Below are positions 44,745-55,468 of a stretch of DNA of 64,000 nt, piece after piece; the stretch's first letter is position 1; every line of letters starts with the position of its first letter. The notes beneath the pieces were generated by a model, which ran no database searches, had not been told where the DNA came from, and worked only from the letters and a program-made list of their open reading frames with translations. The DNA lies in contig NC_134015.1 of assembly GCF_040712315.1 (NCBI RefSeq), positions 43,793,464-43,857,463 on the forward strand, given 5' to 3'. A program made the translations under genes and the position numbers. This DNA comes from Castanea sativa (lineage: Eukaryota; Streptophyta; Magnoliopsida; Fagales; Fagaceae).

Positions 44745-45324
44745 GAGCATCTCGAACAAAAGTTGAATGCCATTTTTTTCTCCAAACTTTGGCAGTTGGG
44801 TCCCAAATCCTGCTCCAACAAACAAGTACAAAAGAGTGTCGAGAGACTTGCTACCAAAATCTAATAATACACGGTGGCCCTAACAATAAGAGCATCCACC
44901 TCCGGAAATGCCCCAAAAAAAGAAAATTTTGCGTCCCCAAAAAATAAATTATATTACATCACCAAAAAGCTATTCTATCAATTTTACATTTCCACTTTAA
45001 TAATACACTCTACATGCTATATTCTATTTTCATACCACTTATTTTAATTTTTTTTCCTTTTTATTTTACGCTACAGTTTTAACAATACACCTTACATTTC
45101 ATACTCTATTCTTTTGTGAGATTAAAATAATTGGGGCATGGAATAAATAATAGCGTTTAAGATATAAATGTTGTTAAAATAGATGTTATTGTAGCAGCAT
45201 ACAGAAATCTCAACAATTTTAGAGCGCTGGATGTGAAGTGTTGTTTTTTTAAGCAATTGGTACTACAATAAAATGCAAAATAGCTAAAAACACATTTTAG
45301 TGCATTGGGTGGGATGGAATGCTC
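44745..45324. mobile_element. GAGCATC-type MITE, possibly with a second one nested
   Basis: The left end is GAGCATCTCGAACAAAAG after TTA. The right end is GGTGGGATGGAATGCTC before TCA, close to a 3-bp duplication. A second internal left end, GAGCATCCACCTCCGG after TAA, at 44890 suggests a nested relative whose right end is unclear (perhaps near 45240). Interior AT-rich, non-coding. Confidence 0.55.
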
Positions 45325-46336
45325 TCATCAGCCACCACATACAGTAGTCCAAACAGTTACAGCATGCAACAAACCTCACCTTTCTTCACCATGAAACCTC
45401 ACATTTCTTAACCCATGCAACAAACCTCACCTATATTCATACCTTCCGGATTTACCTAAAGATTGCACTTCATCATAAACAAGTTGGAAAAAATCACTTT
45501 AAGACCTAAGGAAACCCACATAACATCATGAACACTTTGGTGATGTCCTCCTTGTAGGACTCCATGGTAGAGCCATTGGACAACACAAATTGAATGGACT
45601 TATTGAATTGAAGAGGAAGGGTTTGATTTGAAGTCTAAAGTGAGAAATACAATAGGCAAAAATGAAGGGAAACGGGGAATAAGAGAAGAGATAGGTCGGA
45701 TTTGACCTAACCTATTAGAATAAAGAATAATTCAAACAGAAAATAGAAAGAATAAAAAAAAAAATTGTCAGTGTATCTAAAAATATGGCTAGTTAAAATG
45801 GAAAGTTGGCTAAATATTTTGACTTTACTGTTTAGTCACACCAATTTTGTTAATCATTGGCAGAAGCATAAGTGGATCACGAATCCTAACATCATTATAT
45901 ATTATAAAATTTGCTTCCAATCGACTAAAAGAAGATAACAGTCATCAACAATCTCAAGTCTCTTTTGCCCGTTAAGAATTTTAGAATTATTGGTTTTAAA
46001 TCTTAGAAAGTTCAGCTGGTTAATTATATGCAGACCAGCTAGTTTCATCATAAATTGCGCAATTGTTAAGTTGACCTATTATAATTTTCATTTTTCTTTT
46101 TCTAGAAACTTGAGTGTTTTTGCAATCGACCCGTCTCACACACAACAATTGAAAAATGAACTCAAGATGCTGGTAAAAGGTTTCAAATCCAATATTTTAT
46201 AAATATTATGAGGTCAGAGCCTCACTGGAACCACTAAGCTAAACAATTGGAGTTTGTTAAACTATTGTAATTGGTGTACAATAAAAACCATGTCAGTGAC
46301 GTACTAATCACAACTTGCCACTGCAATAAGTTATAA

Positions 46337-46494
46337 GAGAAGTGTTATATCCACAACATTTTCACAACAAATTATAGGTGATAAGTTGTTACTCATTCTA
46401 ATTTGAACTTATTATTGAAATTATTTTTTTGTCCATCAATAACAACCTGTCACTTAAAATTCGTTATGAAAATGTTATAAACACAATATTTCTC
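46337..46494. mobile_element. Foldback MITE with long inverted repeats
   Basis: A 158-bp element whose two halves are imperfect inverted copies for about 65 bp. The left half reads GAGAAGTGTTATATCCACAAC. The right half reversed reads GAGAAATATTGTGTTTATAAC. Both continue with ATTTTCACAAC or ATTTTCATAAC. Non-coding; it would form a long hairpin. Confidence 0.75.
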
Positions 46495-47624
46495 GAGTTA
46501 TAATTTCTTTTTCGTGTCTCTACCTCTAACATTCTTATTTTAGGGTCGGAGAACTGATTACTGATTAGCCTCAACCATAAAGCCCTTTGAAAGGTGTGTT
46601 ACAGGGTGTGCAACTGTGTGTGAGTTCAATGCCTTGGCGTACACGTAGAGACTAGAATAAATTTGATTAAAGACCAAGTCACTTTCCAGCATGACAAAGA
46701 TGGTCTAACATTTAATCCACATGGTCCCTCAGAAGGGATTATTATTAAACTAGTCATCAACTCCTAATTCCACGATATTTGGAATTTGTAATCATGGTTC
46801 ATATTTGTTAAAACAAAAGGAACCATTTAGTTCTAGGCATGAACTCAATTTGGTTCATCCCCTAAGACAATTTTTAGTTCTTTTTGAACCCAAATAAATC
46901 TTCAACATTGAAAATGAAACTTTAAAAAAAATAAAAAGTAAAAACTACATTTTTTTTTTTTTTTTCAAAATGACAACAATGAATTCATGCGTGCAATTGT
47001 GCTTTTACTTTCACCACATGAATTGTCTTCCTAGCTTTCTTTCTATTTATTAGTTTTTGACTTTTTTGTTAATCAAGTACTAATGTTTTTGCTTATTTTC
47101 AATGATATCATTGCTTGTAACATTACATATCGGTTGTTTAGACAACAAAATGGGTTACCTTGTCCGTAATTATAGGACAATGGCCAACATGCACCAAAAG
47201 TAATCTAAGCCCGACATTTTTTTTTTTTTTTTTTAATGTTCTAAGTTGGCAGTAGACATAATGCAAAAACTAAGTGTATTGCAAGCATTTTAATTTGGTC
47301 TGCCATATGCTGATCCTCGAATCCTTGAACTTCAATAAAGAGAGATAACATTGCAATTATCCATGTTGGTTCTCCTTTAAGTTTTTCCTGGAAAATCTTG
47401 TTTCCCAATTCTCTAACATTCTGCCCAAAGGGGGAAAAAAAAGGTATTCAGACTATAGAGCTTGTTCACATGATAACTGATCGGGGAAATTTGATATATT
47501 TTCACCAACTGGTTTTCTCCTTAGTTCAGTCCAATTTTGCAAAATCAATTACAAAACTATGGTGTATCCGCGTACATATGCAACGATAGAAGGTTTTTTT
47601 TAAGGTTCATCATCCCCTCCTTTA

Positions 47625-48796
47625 CAGGGTGGCTCAACCTTTAAGCTATTTAGGCAATGGCCTAAAGCTCCTGAATAGAAGAAAACCCCATAAAATAGAA
47701 GTCTAGTATTTATTACACAAATTATTTTATATAATTTTACATACCCTCAGAAGCGACTTAAATATAATAATATTATATCTATTTTTCTTATAATAAGAGC
47801 ATCCACAACGTATAGACCAAATGGCAAATGCAAACCCAATTTTCCATTTAACCCCAAAAACCTCACTCCATTGAATATTGTAAAAGCCAAGAATTGTAAA
47901 TTTTTTTACAATCCGGCTACAGTGTCATTCTAAATGTAGAATGCACTGTAGCTTAATGGTAAATCAAAATAATATTATTTAATTCTCTCTCTCTCCTCCT
48001 TTTTATTAAAAAAATCCAACACTTTCTCTCTCCTCTATTGAGAAATATTTTTATATTGTTATTTTTATATTATTTTAATGTGTAGTATGGTAAAATAGAA
48101 GTTTGGATGTTGGTGAATTGAAAAATGGTATTGTATAATTGATAAAGTGAATTTTAAGATGGTAAAATAGGATAAAATTAGAAAAAATAAATGTACATGC
48201 TCTAATACTAAAAAATAATAACAAAAAAGTAGTCCTCTCCCCTAGGCAAAAAAAAAAAAAACTCTTATATTAGCCAATAGACTGTCTTGTCTATGTTTTA
48301 CCATGTAAAAAATTGTAATTAATATTTTAACTTTTTTTCTATTGCCAAAAGGGACAGAAACCATTCAGACATGATTTTTTTATGTTCATATTGCTTTTTA
48401 GATTTATGTTTAGAATAAAAAATTCTAAAATATGTTTTATAAATATACAAAGAAAGTCCAATTAACATATTAATTTATGTAAAAAGGCTAGATTCTTTTT
48501 CTAATGCATGTATTACTTATACAATATTAACTAACAATACATTTTATATTATTTAAAACTGATAATGTCACAAGAAATATTAAGTGGATTAGCAATATTA
48601 CCAATTGATAAGGAAACCTCAGCAGAATTTGAAAACAAAAACATAATTAATAGTAATTATGCATCACAAAAAGTAAGAAAAATAAAATTTTAAAGAAAAA
48701 AAAATCAAATTATAAATATTTAAAATTAAGAGAATGTCTTACATAAAAATTGTTGCCTTAGGCTGCAAAATGACAAAATGTGTTGAGCCCACCCTG
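47625..48796. mobile_element. Possible non-autonomous hAT-like element
   Basis: The left end CAGGGTGGCTCAACC and right end TGTTGAGCCCACCCTG form imperfect inverted repeats of about 14 bp, of the CAGGG...CCCTG type seen in hAT elements. No 8-bp target duplication was found (left flank CTCCTTTA, right flank GGCTGGGC), so the call rests on the ends alone. The MITE at 47797-48202 is nested in it. Confidence 0.45.
47797..48202. mobile_element. GAGCATC-type MITE with TAA target duplications
   Basis: A 406-bp element that starts GAGCATCCACAACG and ends AAATGTACATGCTC, flanked by TAA at 47794-47796 and 48203-48205. Three-base TAA/TTA duplications are typical of PIF/Harbinger (Tourist-like) MITEs. 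The interior is AT-rich with a CT-rich patch and carries no coding sequence. Confidence 0.8.
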
Positions 48797-50493
48797 GGCT
48801 GGGCCTAATTATTGTAAACCACAAATTTGAGTGAAATTTAAAAATGAAATTGTTTGAAACTAAATTGAGGTATTTCACAGAAGCTACACTATTCAAAATT
48901 TACAAATTTCTTTTTTATTTTATTTTATATTTAAAATACTCTATGCATATGAAAAACCCTCACACCAATGTAGTGATATTTTACATGAAAAGAACTTAAC
49001 ATGCCAACAGCATGGTTAATATTCGTGATTTTGGCATATTATTGTGGTACCAATTCAAATAAATCATTTCAATTAAGGTTAAAGTTGTTAAAACTCACAT
49101 ATAAAATTGATATTTTTGCAAAAATGTGTTCTAAAAGGATCACCGTTGTGATATTGAAAAAAACTAATAATTTTTCATAGAAAATAAATTATAATAAAAA
49201 TTCCCAACGTTAGAGATTTTCACCTTATACACCAAATAAATTATAATAACGAAGATTCAAATTAATTTACGTGTAGGTTTATTTTTCTTGCACTCCAAAC
49301 TTACCCTAAGTTTTGATATCTTTACCATCTTTTTCAGTCAATTAAAGTTTGAAGAGAAATTGAATTTGGGAATTTCGAAAACAACTTGAATTTGAAAGAA
49401 TGACAAAAACTTTGTGGTTTCAATACGCTACCAAAGTGATCTATATTTTAGTATATAATTGTTACAGATAAGTTCTATATAATTTAAATTACAGAGTGAT
49501 AAAATAAAGTTCAAATCAAATATGAATATCCTAGAGTTTATCTACCGAATGAAACTTGAATCTTGTCACAAAAAATAGTTGCAAAAAAAGTACTAAGATA
49601 GTAAGATAATTTGGGGAACAACACTTCATTCTTAGCTTTGCTGGACATGCTGGAGAGAGGTTGGTTAACATAATTTGGGCAAAAGTAAGATATTGAAGGA
49701 ACTGATGACCAAATTAAATGTGGAGTATCAAGCTGGATCAAATGAAGTGCAGATGACAAGAAAGAATGAAGCGTGGATGATTGTGGCTTGAATGTTGGGT
49801 GTGGTGCATGTCATGTATATGGCTATGGAGGTTACTACTAAGAGACGTGATTTGAATTACTCTATTTGAAGAGAGTAAAAAATCCTGACTAGAAAGAAAC
49901 CTAATAAAAACTGTTGCCCAAAGGAATGGTACAAGTCTTGAAGATGAGAGAGACACATGATTAGGGGGAAAAAAAATTGATAAAAAGTGCTTCTAATCAA
50001 TGTGGCTAGTGATATTCAACCATGATGGTTGAAAGTGATTGATTAAAAGGAAAGCTGAAAAGCATGTTTAGAAGATGCATGTGACCATTGAATGCACTTG
50101 AAATCACTAAGATGGTAAGGGAAAGATTTTGAATATGACAATTGGAGATATGGATTAGTGGAAGCCATAAAATCCTAACTCTGATAAATAATGTAGGCTA
50201 CAAGAAACCGGCTTTAATAACATGATACAATGAATGCACAAATATAACGAATATTTTTTTATCTATACTATTATTTAAAGGGTTTCTCCTGTTTGGATTC
50301 CTGATTTTTTAGTTCAAAAATGCCCCTACAGTCCTATGTTTAAATAGAGACAAAACTAAAGGATAATCCGGTAAAAATGGAACTCTAACTCCCACTAAAA
50401 CATTACCTAAAAGATAGGACCACTCTCCTATTAATTTTTAAATTGATTTATTCACTTATAAATTAAAATTTTAAAATAAAAATTATATATATA

Positions 50494-51180
50494 TGTAAGT
50501 GCACAATTGCACCTGGACCCAAAGACAATCACGGGCTCAGGCCCAATGAGCCTTAAACAATAAGATTTGTAGAGTGTGGGCTTTAAACCTATGTTAGAAA
50601 TGCTGGGATCTTGATAACAGGCTTTTATAAGCAAACGCAAGTAAATAAAGAACGATAATGACAAATGGGTCTCCTCGGATTCAAGCCGAGAACTGTTTCT
50701 TTATTATTTCTCTTTCTTCCTTCAAAATTACAAGTTCTTAATTTCTTTCTTAGTTTTCTGATCCCCCTTTTCTTTGGCCTTTACCCCCCTTTTATACTGC
50801 CTTCCCTGATACTTTTTGAATAGTGACTAAGTTTCCACCCCACCGTTGTAGGGTCACCTCCCATTAATGCGCTGGAGGTAGGTGTTCTTTAATGCGGAGG
50901 TGGCAGACTTTATTCTTGATATTTTCTTTAATACCTTGGTCCATCTCAAAGATTCAGATGTCCCCTTTTAACCACCTGGTCTCTCCGGTATGCTTGCTTT
51001 GACCTTCATAATGAAACTTTGAACTCCCTAGGGCTTTTCCGAGGAGAATCTCGTCCTCGGCTGTATCCTCAGACCCTCGGCGTATGGGCCGACTCATAGA
51101 GTTTAACCCTGGAGCAGGTCGGCCCTCCATGTTATAGCCCAAAGGCCCACATGCCCATTTGGGCCCTTTTACTCCCCACA
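50494..51180 (-). repeat. 3' LTR of the Tat element
   Basis: 687 bp from TGTAAGTGCACAATTG to CCCCACA. It is near-identical to the other LTR over its first 320 bp and its last 150 bp, but differs at many bases and indels between about 50820 and 51000. Confidence 0.93.
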
Positions 51181-51184
51181 ATAG

Positions 51185-51195
51185 CCCCTCAAAAC
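51185..51195 (-). other. Polypurine tract of the Tat element
   Basis: On the minus strand GTTTTGAGGGG lies four bases before the 3' LTR start (TGTGGGG). A purine-rich tract at this place primes plus-strand DNA synthesis in LTR retrotransposons. Confidence 0.55.
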
Positions 51196-51687
51196 TCTAT
51201 TTTTCATCATCCGAGGAGAAAAATGGGGTTTTGATCCAACGAACACCTCCTCCACACTTTCTGCAAATAACCACACGCGTGAAAACCGTTTCGCGTTCCG
51301 GAGGGTGACACTTGGCGGTTTTATTTTCAAAAACGCGCGCATTTATTACTGTAAGTTACACCTTGTCCCCCACGTTCAACGGTGAGATGAACATCCAACG
51401 GTCCTTATCATTCCATGAAAATTTGGGCGGGACAAATATAATTTCGAGGCCGCTTCTCGCACGTCGTGACGCTTCGGGAACCTGCGCCTTCATTTAATTC
51501 ATCAGGGACTAATCCCATCAAAACATCAGTAAACATACTTTACCCGTAGAAAACCGTGGAACTCTGCACAACTTGAGATTCGTAAGTTTTTGGTTCTCCT
51601 TTTCTTAACCTTTTCTCCTCGGATCTTGTCCTCGGCTATACTTGTAGATTTTTTCCCTTTTAGAGTTTAGTCTTTCGCCCCTCTCTG

Positions 51688-54241
51688 ATGGGAAGATTTA
51701 AATGTCTAGTTGATACCGCCGCTGGAATGGAAGGCTTCAGAGCCAAGTATCACATTCCCGGCGATGTAGGTTTAAAATATTGCCCGGCGGAAGCCGTGGC
51801 CGGCTCTAGAAAGAAGGGAGAGGTTATCATCCCAATAATAGCCTTTGTAGAGGGTGGGATGACCCTCCCAATGAAGCCTGTAACTAGGGAGTACCTTCGC
51901 AACCACCGGTTGTGTCCCGATCAGTGCCTCCCAAACGTTTTTAGAGTTTTGGGTAGCGTCGATGCTCTAAACGAGCAAATGGGTCTAAACCTCACCTGGC
52001 ACGATGTCGTCTTTCTGTACGAGTCCCATAAACTCTCCAATGTAGGTTACTATATTAAATCCCGCTCCAGCGTCGTTAGGCTAATTTCTTGTCTGCCCAA
52101 ATCCAACAAAGGCATGAAGGATGACTACCTGATCGTCTCTAGGAACTGGCACGACGGCCTCCACTGCCCAGTTGAGTGGGGAGATCTAGGTGCGACACCT
52201 TAGGATTAGCCTCCCCCCCCCCCCCGCACAAACTCCTCTAATACTCACAAAAATACGCATTCACATGTATTCACGTTTATTTAGGTTTATTATATGTTGT
52301 GTGAATCTGACCATGTTCGTTTGATTTGGTGTCTTCCTTTGCAGATAAGCGACACGTGCGCCCACGCTTAAGCCACTGCAACGTTGCAGACCTCAACCGA
52401 GTACTGCGCTCCGAGGTGTTTGTCAGCGAGGACCTCGCAACCTCGAGCCGCTTCTCCGATTCTAGGGTACACTCCCATTTCTTCGAACTTCCAGGAGATA
52501 GAAAACGCCATAGTCGCCGGTGACCGAAGGCGAAGGAAGATAAACGTAGCCCGGCCCCACTTTTTGGACGACCACGATCTCCCTGACGCCCCTCACACCG
52601 TTTTATACGGACAGCCCATAGCGGAAATCCCCCTCGCCGTGCACTCTCAGACGCCGTTGTTCCAGGAAGAGCAGGTGTCTTCTTCACACACGCTAGACGA
52701 GGAGATAGAACAGTTCCAACTTGAAGACACCGAGAGACCTCGAGGGAACCAGTTCGTCGTACTCTCTGGCGAGGAAGAAGAAGCCACTGAGGCTTCTGGA
52801 ATTGCAGGGTTAGTCGTTGCCCAACCAGAGGACGAATCCGAAGAGGATATGGACAGGATGAAGGGTCTCCTAACCAATAGAGCCGCGAAGGTTGTTGAGA
52901 GAAAGACGGGGGGTCCCAAGCTCTTCCCTCTTTGCCACCTCCCCCTCCTCCAGCTGAGCCAAAACTTCCAGCCGAAGATCCCAAAAAGAAAAGAAAGGTG
53001 GAGGCTGAGGGGACGAGCAGCAATGACCCCAAGAAACCACGACAACAACCCCCACCGGTTCAGCAGCAGAAGCTGGATAAAGGCAAGGGTAGGGCCCGCT
53101 GGGATTGAAGCGGGGAGATCGTGGACGAGGCCGAAGTGCGCCAAGCACCTGGTCACCTGGTCCCCGACTTAAGATTGGATGGTGCACCCATCTCCCCGCC
53201 AATCCAAGATAAGGGCGGTTGACAAGGCCATGCCCACCACTGGCCGAAGTGTTGGAGCGCCTCTCCTCGCCGCCCAAGGACATGGAAACCTTGGAAAAAA
53301 TGAGCCGCCCACAACTATTCTCTCTTTAAAAAGGGATTTAGAGCTGGTAAGTTTAACCCTTTTAGGAAGATTACTCTTTTAACAACTATTAATAAGTGTC
53401 TTGCTATATCTGACTTCAAAGCACTATATTGCAGGCCATTCTGGAATTCTACGTAGCCGAGAAATTTATAGAAGACACTCGAAGAAGGCCAAAGCTGAGC
53501 TTGAAATCGGCCGGAGATCGAGAAGTCCTTGGGCACAAGCCCTTGCTGAAAATGAGAAGCTTACCTCGGAGGTGGTTGAGCTAAAGAGAGAGAAACATGG
53601 GGCCGAGGCGAACCTGAAGACCATGAAGACCCAGATAGAAGGGCAGCGCAAGCTTCTTCGTGAAAAAGATGACGAGCTCTCCCAAGTCCAAAGGGAGCGC
53701 TCGGATTTGGAGAAAGAACTTGCGCGAATGAAGGAGGAAGCCGGCGCATTCCATCGTTCTCTAGAAGCCGCCAAGCGGCGGAGTTGTGAGGAAGGGGTAG
53801 CGGTCACCGAGGAGCAACTGACAGAAGCCTTTGCGGCCTTGTGCCGGGAATACTGTCAAAAGGTCTGGGGGGAAGCTCTGAATGTAGTAGGAGTTCCTCT
53901 ATCCTCGGATCTGAGGAAGTCCGAGAATATTCGGCTTCCCCTGGAGATACAGGAGATTGAAGAGGCTCCTGCTGCTACTCCTACCCCTGAAACAACTCTT
54001 CCTGCTCTTCCTCCCATGGTCCCAAAGCTAATTCCGTGCTCCTACGTAACCTTCGGGTTCCAATAAAGAAAAGGAAGGAGACGGGGATGCCGAGAAGGAC
54101 CTGAGCCAGAATGTGGAGTCCAACGTCCCTCCAACAAAGGCAGCAGACAAAGGAAAGCAAGTGTTGTCTCCCTTTGAGCTGGAGTTGAGAAAGACCGAGG
54201 CCACTAGCACTTCTCAACAAGACCCCCCTCCAAAAGCTTAG
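51688..54241 (+). CDS. Antisense spliced gene of the Tat element (gypsy-type transposon protein plus coiled coil), frameshifted
   Basis: Runs opposite to gag-pol. Exon 1 is 51688-52189 (GLKYCPAEAVAGSRKKGEVI, LPNVFRVLGSVDALNEQMGL). Intron 1, 52190-52344, is GT-AG with a TTTCCTTTGCAG acceptor and restores the phrase DKRHVRPRL. Exon 2 runs to 53346. Intron 2, 53347-53434, has donor GTAAGT and acceptor ATATTGCAG. Exon 3 ends at TAG 54239-54241. The first part resembles the plant putative gypsy-type transposon domain (Pfam Transposase_28). Exon 2 also has ILGYTPISSNFQEIEN, an acidic stretch and PKKKRKV. Exon 3 is a long coiled coil (ENEKLTSEVVELKREK onward). Several one-base frame changes interrupt exons 2 and 3, so this copy is probably inactive or carries sequencing errors. 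Function unknown. Confidence 0.65.
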
Positions 54242-54830
54242 GACCTAGCTTAGGACCTAGCTTAGGACTTCTCTTTTTCCATATTTGAATTAAATATGTA
54301 ATGTATATTTGAATGATTAATGAAGAACAATTTCATTTAATTTTTCTTCGTGTTGTATCTGTTTTTACTTTATTCTTTTTGTACTTGTTGCAAAAGTTTC
54401 CCATTAGTACATAGATAAAAAAAAAAAGAGTCAGAGTAAACAAATCTAACTCCAAGGATTGCACAATCATAACATCCACGCAGTCATGCGCATGTTTTAG
54501 TATTAAAAACTTAACAGCAGATGACATGGTTGAGATATTTTAAACCATGCCTTGGTTAAAAAAGAGAAGACCTCATATAACGATTAAACCCTTATAATGT
54601 GTGGTATTGTTTTCAGTAGGATGTAAGATCCGAGGACCATTCCTTATATAAATTTGCTTAACGTTTAAAGATATAGAACTTAAGATCCGATCTAACAAAC
54701 AGTAAGGAACTAATTTCCAGACGCAATAAGAAATTAACTTTAATCAAGTTTGCAGTCCGAGAACAAGACTTAACCAAGTTGCTGTTTTGATTATTTAAAT
54801 CAGTAACTTCTAATGTTAATTTTCCCAAAG

Positions 54831-55434
54831 TAGGAGGTCCGAGGACCCGGCATAACTAAGGTTCTGTTTAACAAATGACAAGACATCAATTTCCACAAGG
54901 TTTGTGGTCCGAGGACTGCACTTAACCAAGTTTCTGTTTGATTCTTAAGGATAGTAGCCTCAAATGTTAATTTCCCCAAAGTAGGAGGTCCGAGGACCCG
55001 GCATAACTAAGGTTCTGTTTAACAAATGACAAGACATCAATTTCCACAAGGTTTGTGGTCCGAGGACTGCACTTAACCAAGTTTCTGTTTGATTCTTAAG
55101 AACAGTAGCCTCAAATGTTAATTTCCCCAAAGTAGGAGGTCCGAGGATCCGGCATAACTAAGGTTTTGTTTAACAAATGACAAGACATCAATTTCCACAA
55201 GGTTTGTGGTCCGAGGACTGCACTTAACCAAGTTTCTGTTTGATTCTTAAGAACAGTAGCCTCAAATGTTAATTTCCCCAAAGTAGGAGGTCCAAGGACC
55301 CGGCATAACTAAGGTTCTGTTTAACAAATGGCAAGACATCAATTTCCATAAGGTTTGTGGTCCGAGGACTGCACTTAACCAAGTTTCTGTTTGATTCTTA
55401 AGAACAGTAGCTGCAGGTGTCAGAGGTACTCATA
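54831..55434. repeat. 151-bp tandem repeat array in the Tat element
   Basis: Four copies with exactly 151-bp spacing: the TAGGAGGTCC anchor lies at 54831, 54982, 55133 and 55284. Each also carries CGGCATAACTAAGGTT and GTGGTCCGAGGACTGCAC. A more diverged copy precedes the array at about 54660-54830. The array sits between the antisense gene and the end of pol. Such arrays are known in Tat elements near the 3' UTR. Confidence 0.93.
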
Positions 55435-55468
55435 ACTTTGAAATATTAACTGACAAAAACCCCTTTTA

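Larger units (their letters stand above)
45325..50261. other. Intergenic, AT-rich, with scattered MITEs
   Basis: No gene is supported. Listed separately are MITEs at 46337-46494, 47625-48796 and 47797-48202. Poly(T) runs lie at 46951-46965 and 47218-47234. 48800-50260 shows only AT-rich DNA with short chance open frames; a decayed element cannot be excluded. Confidence 0.45.

Noticed and set aside
49538..49956. Two overlapping minus-strand open frames
   Set aside because: Composition is random-like for AT-rich DNA and no family resemblance was seen.
52277..53283. Long minus-strand open frames (up to 251 codons) opposite the antisense gene of the Tat element
   Set aside because: They are GC-rich shadows of the plus-strand coding sequence, with low-complexity Ser/Arg/Pro content and no recognisable domain.
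54831..55434. Regular repeats that could suggest a CRISPR array
   Set aside because: The whole 151-bp unit repeats with no unique spacers, in a plant retrotransposon.
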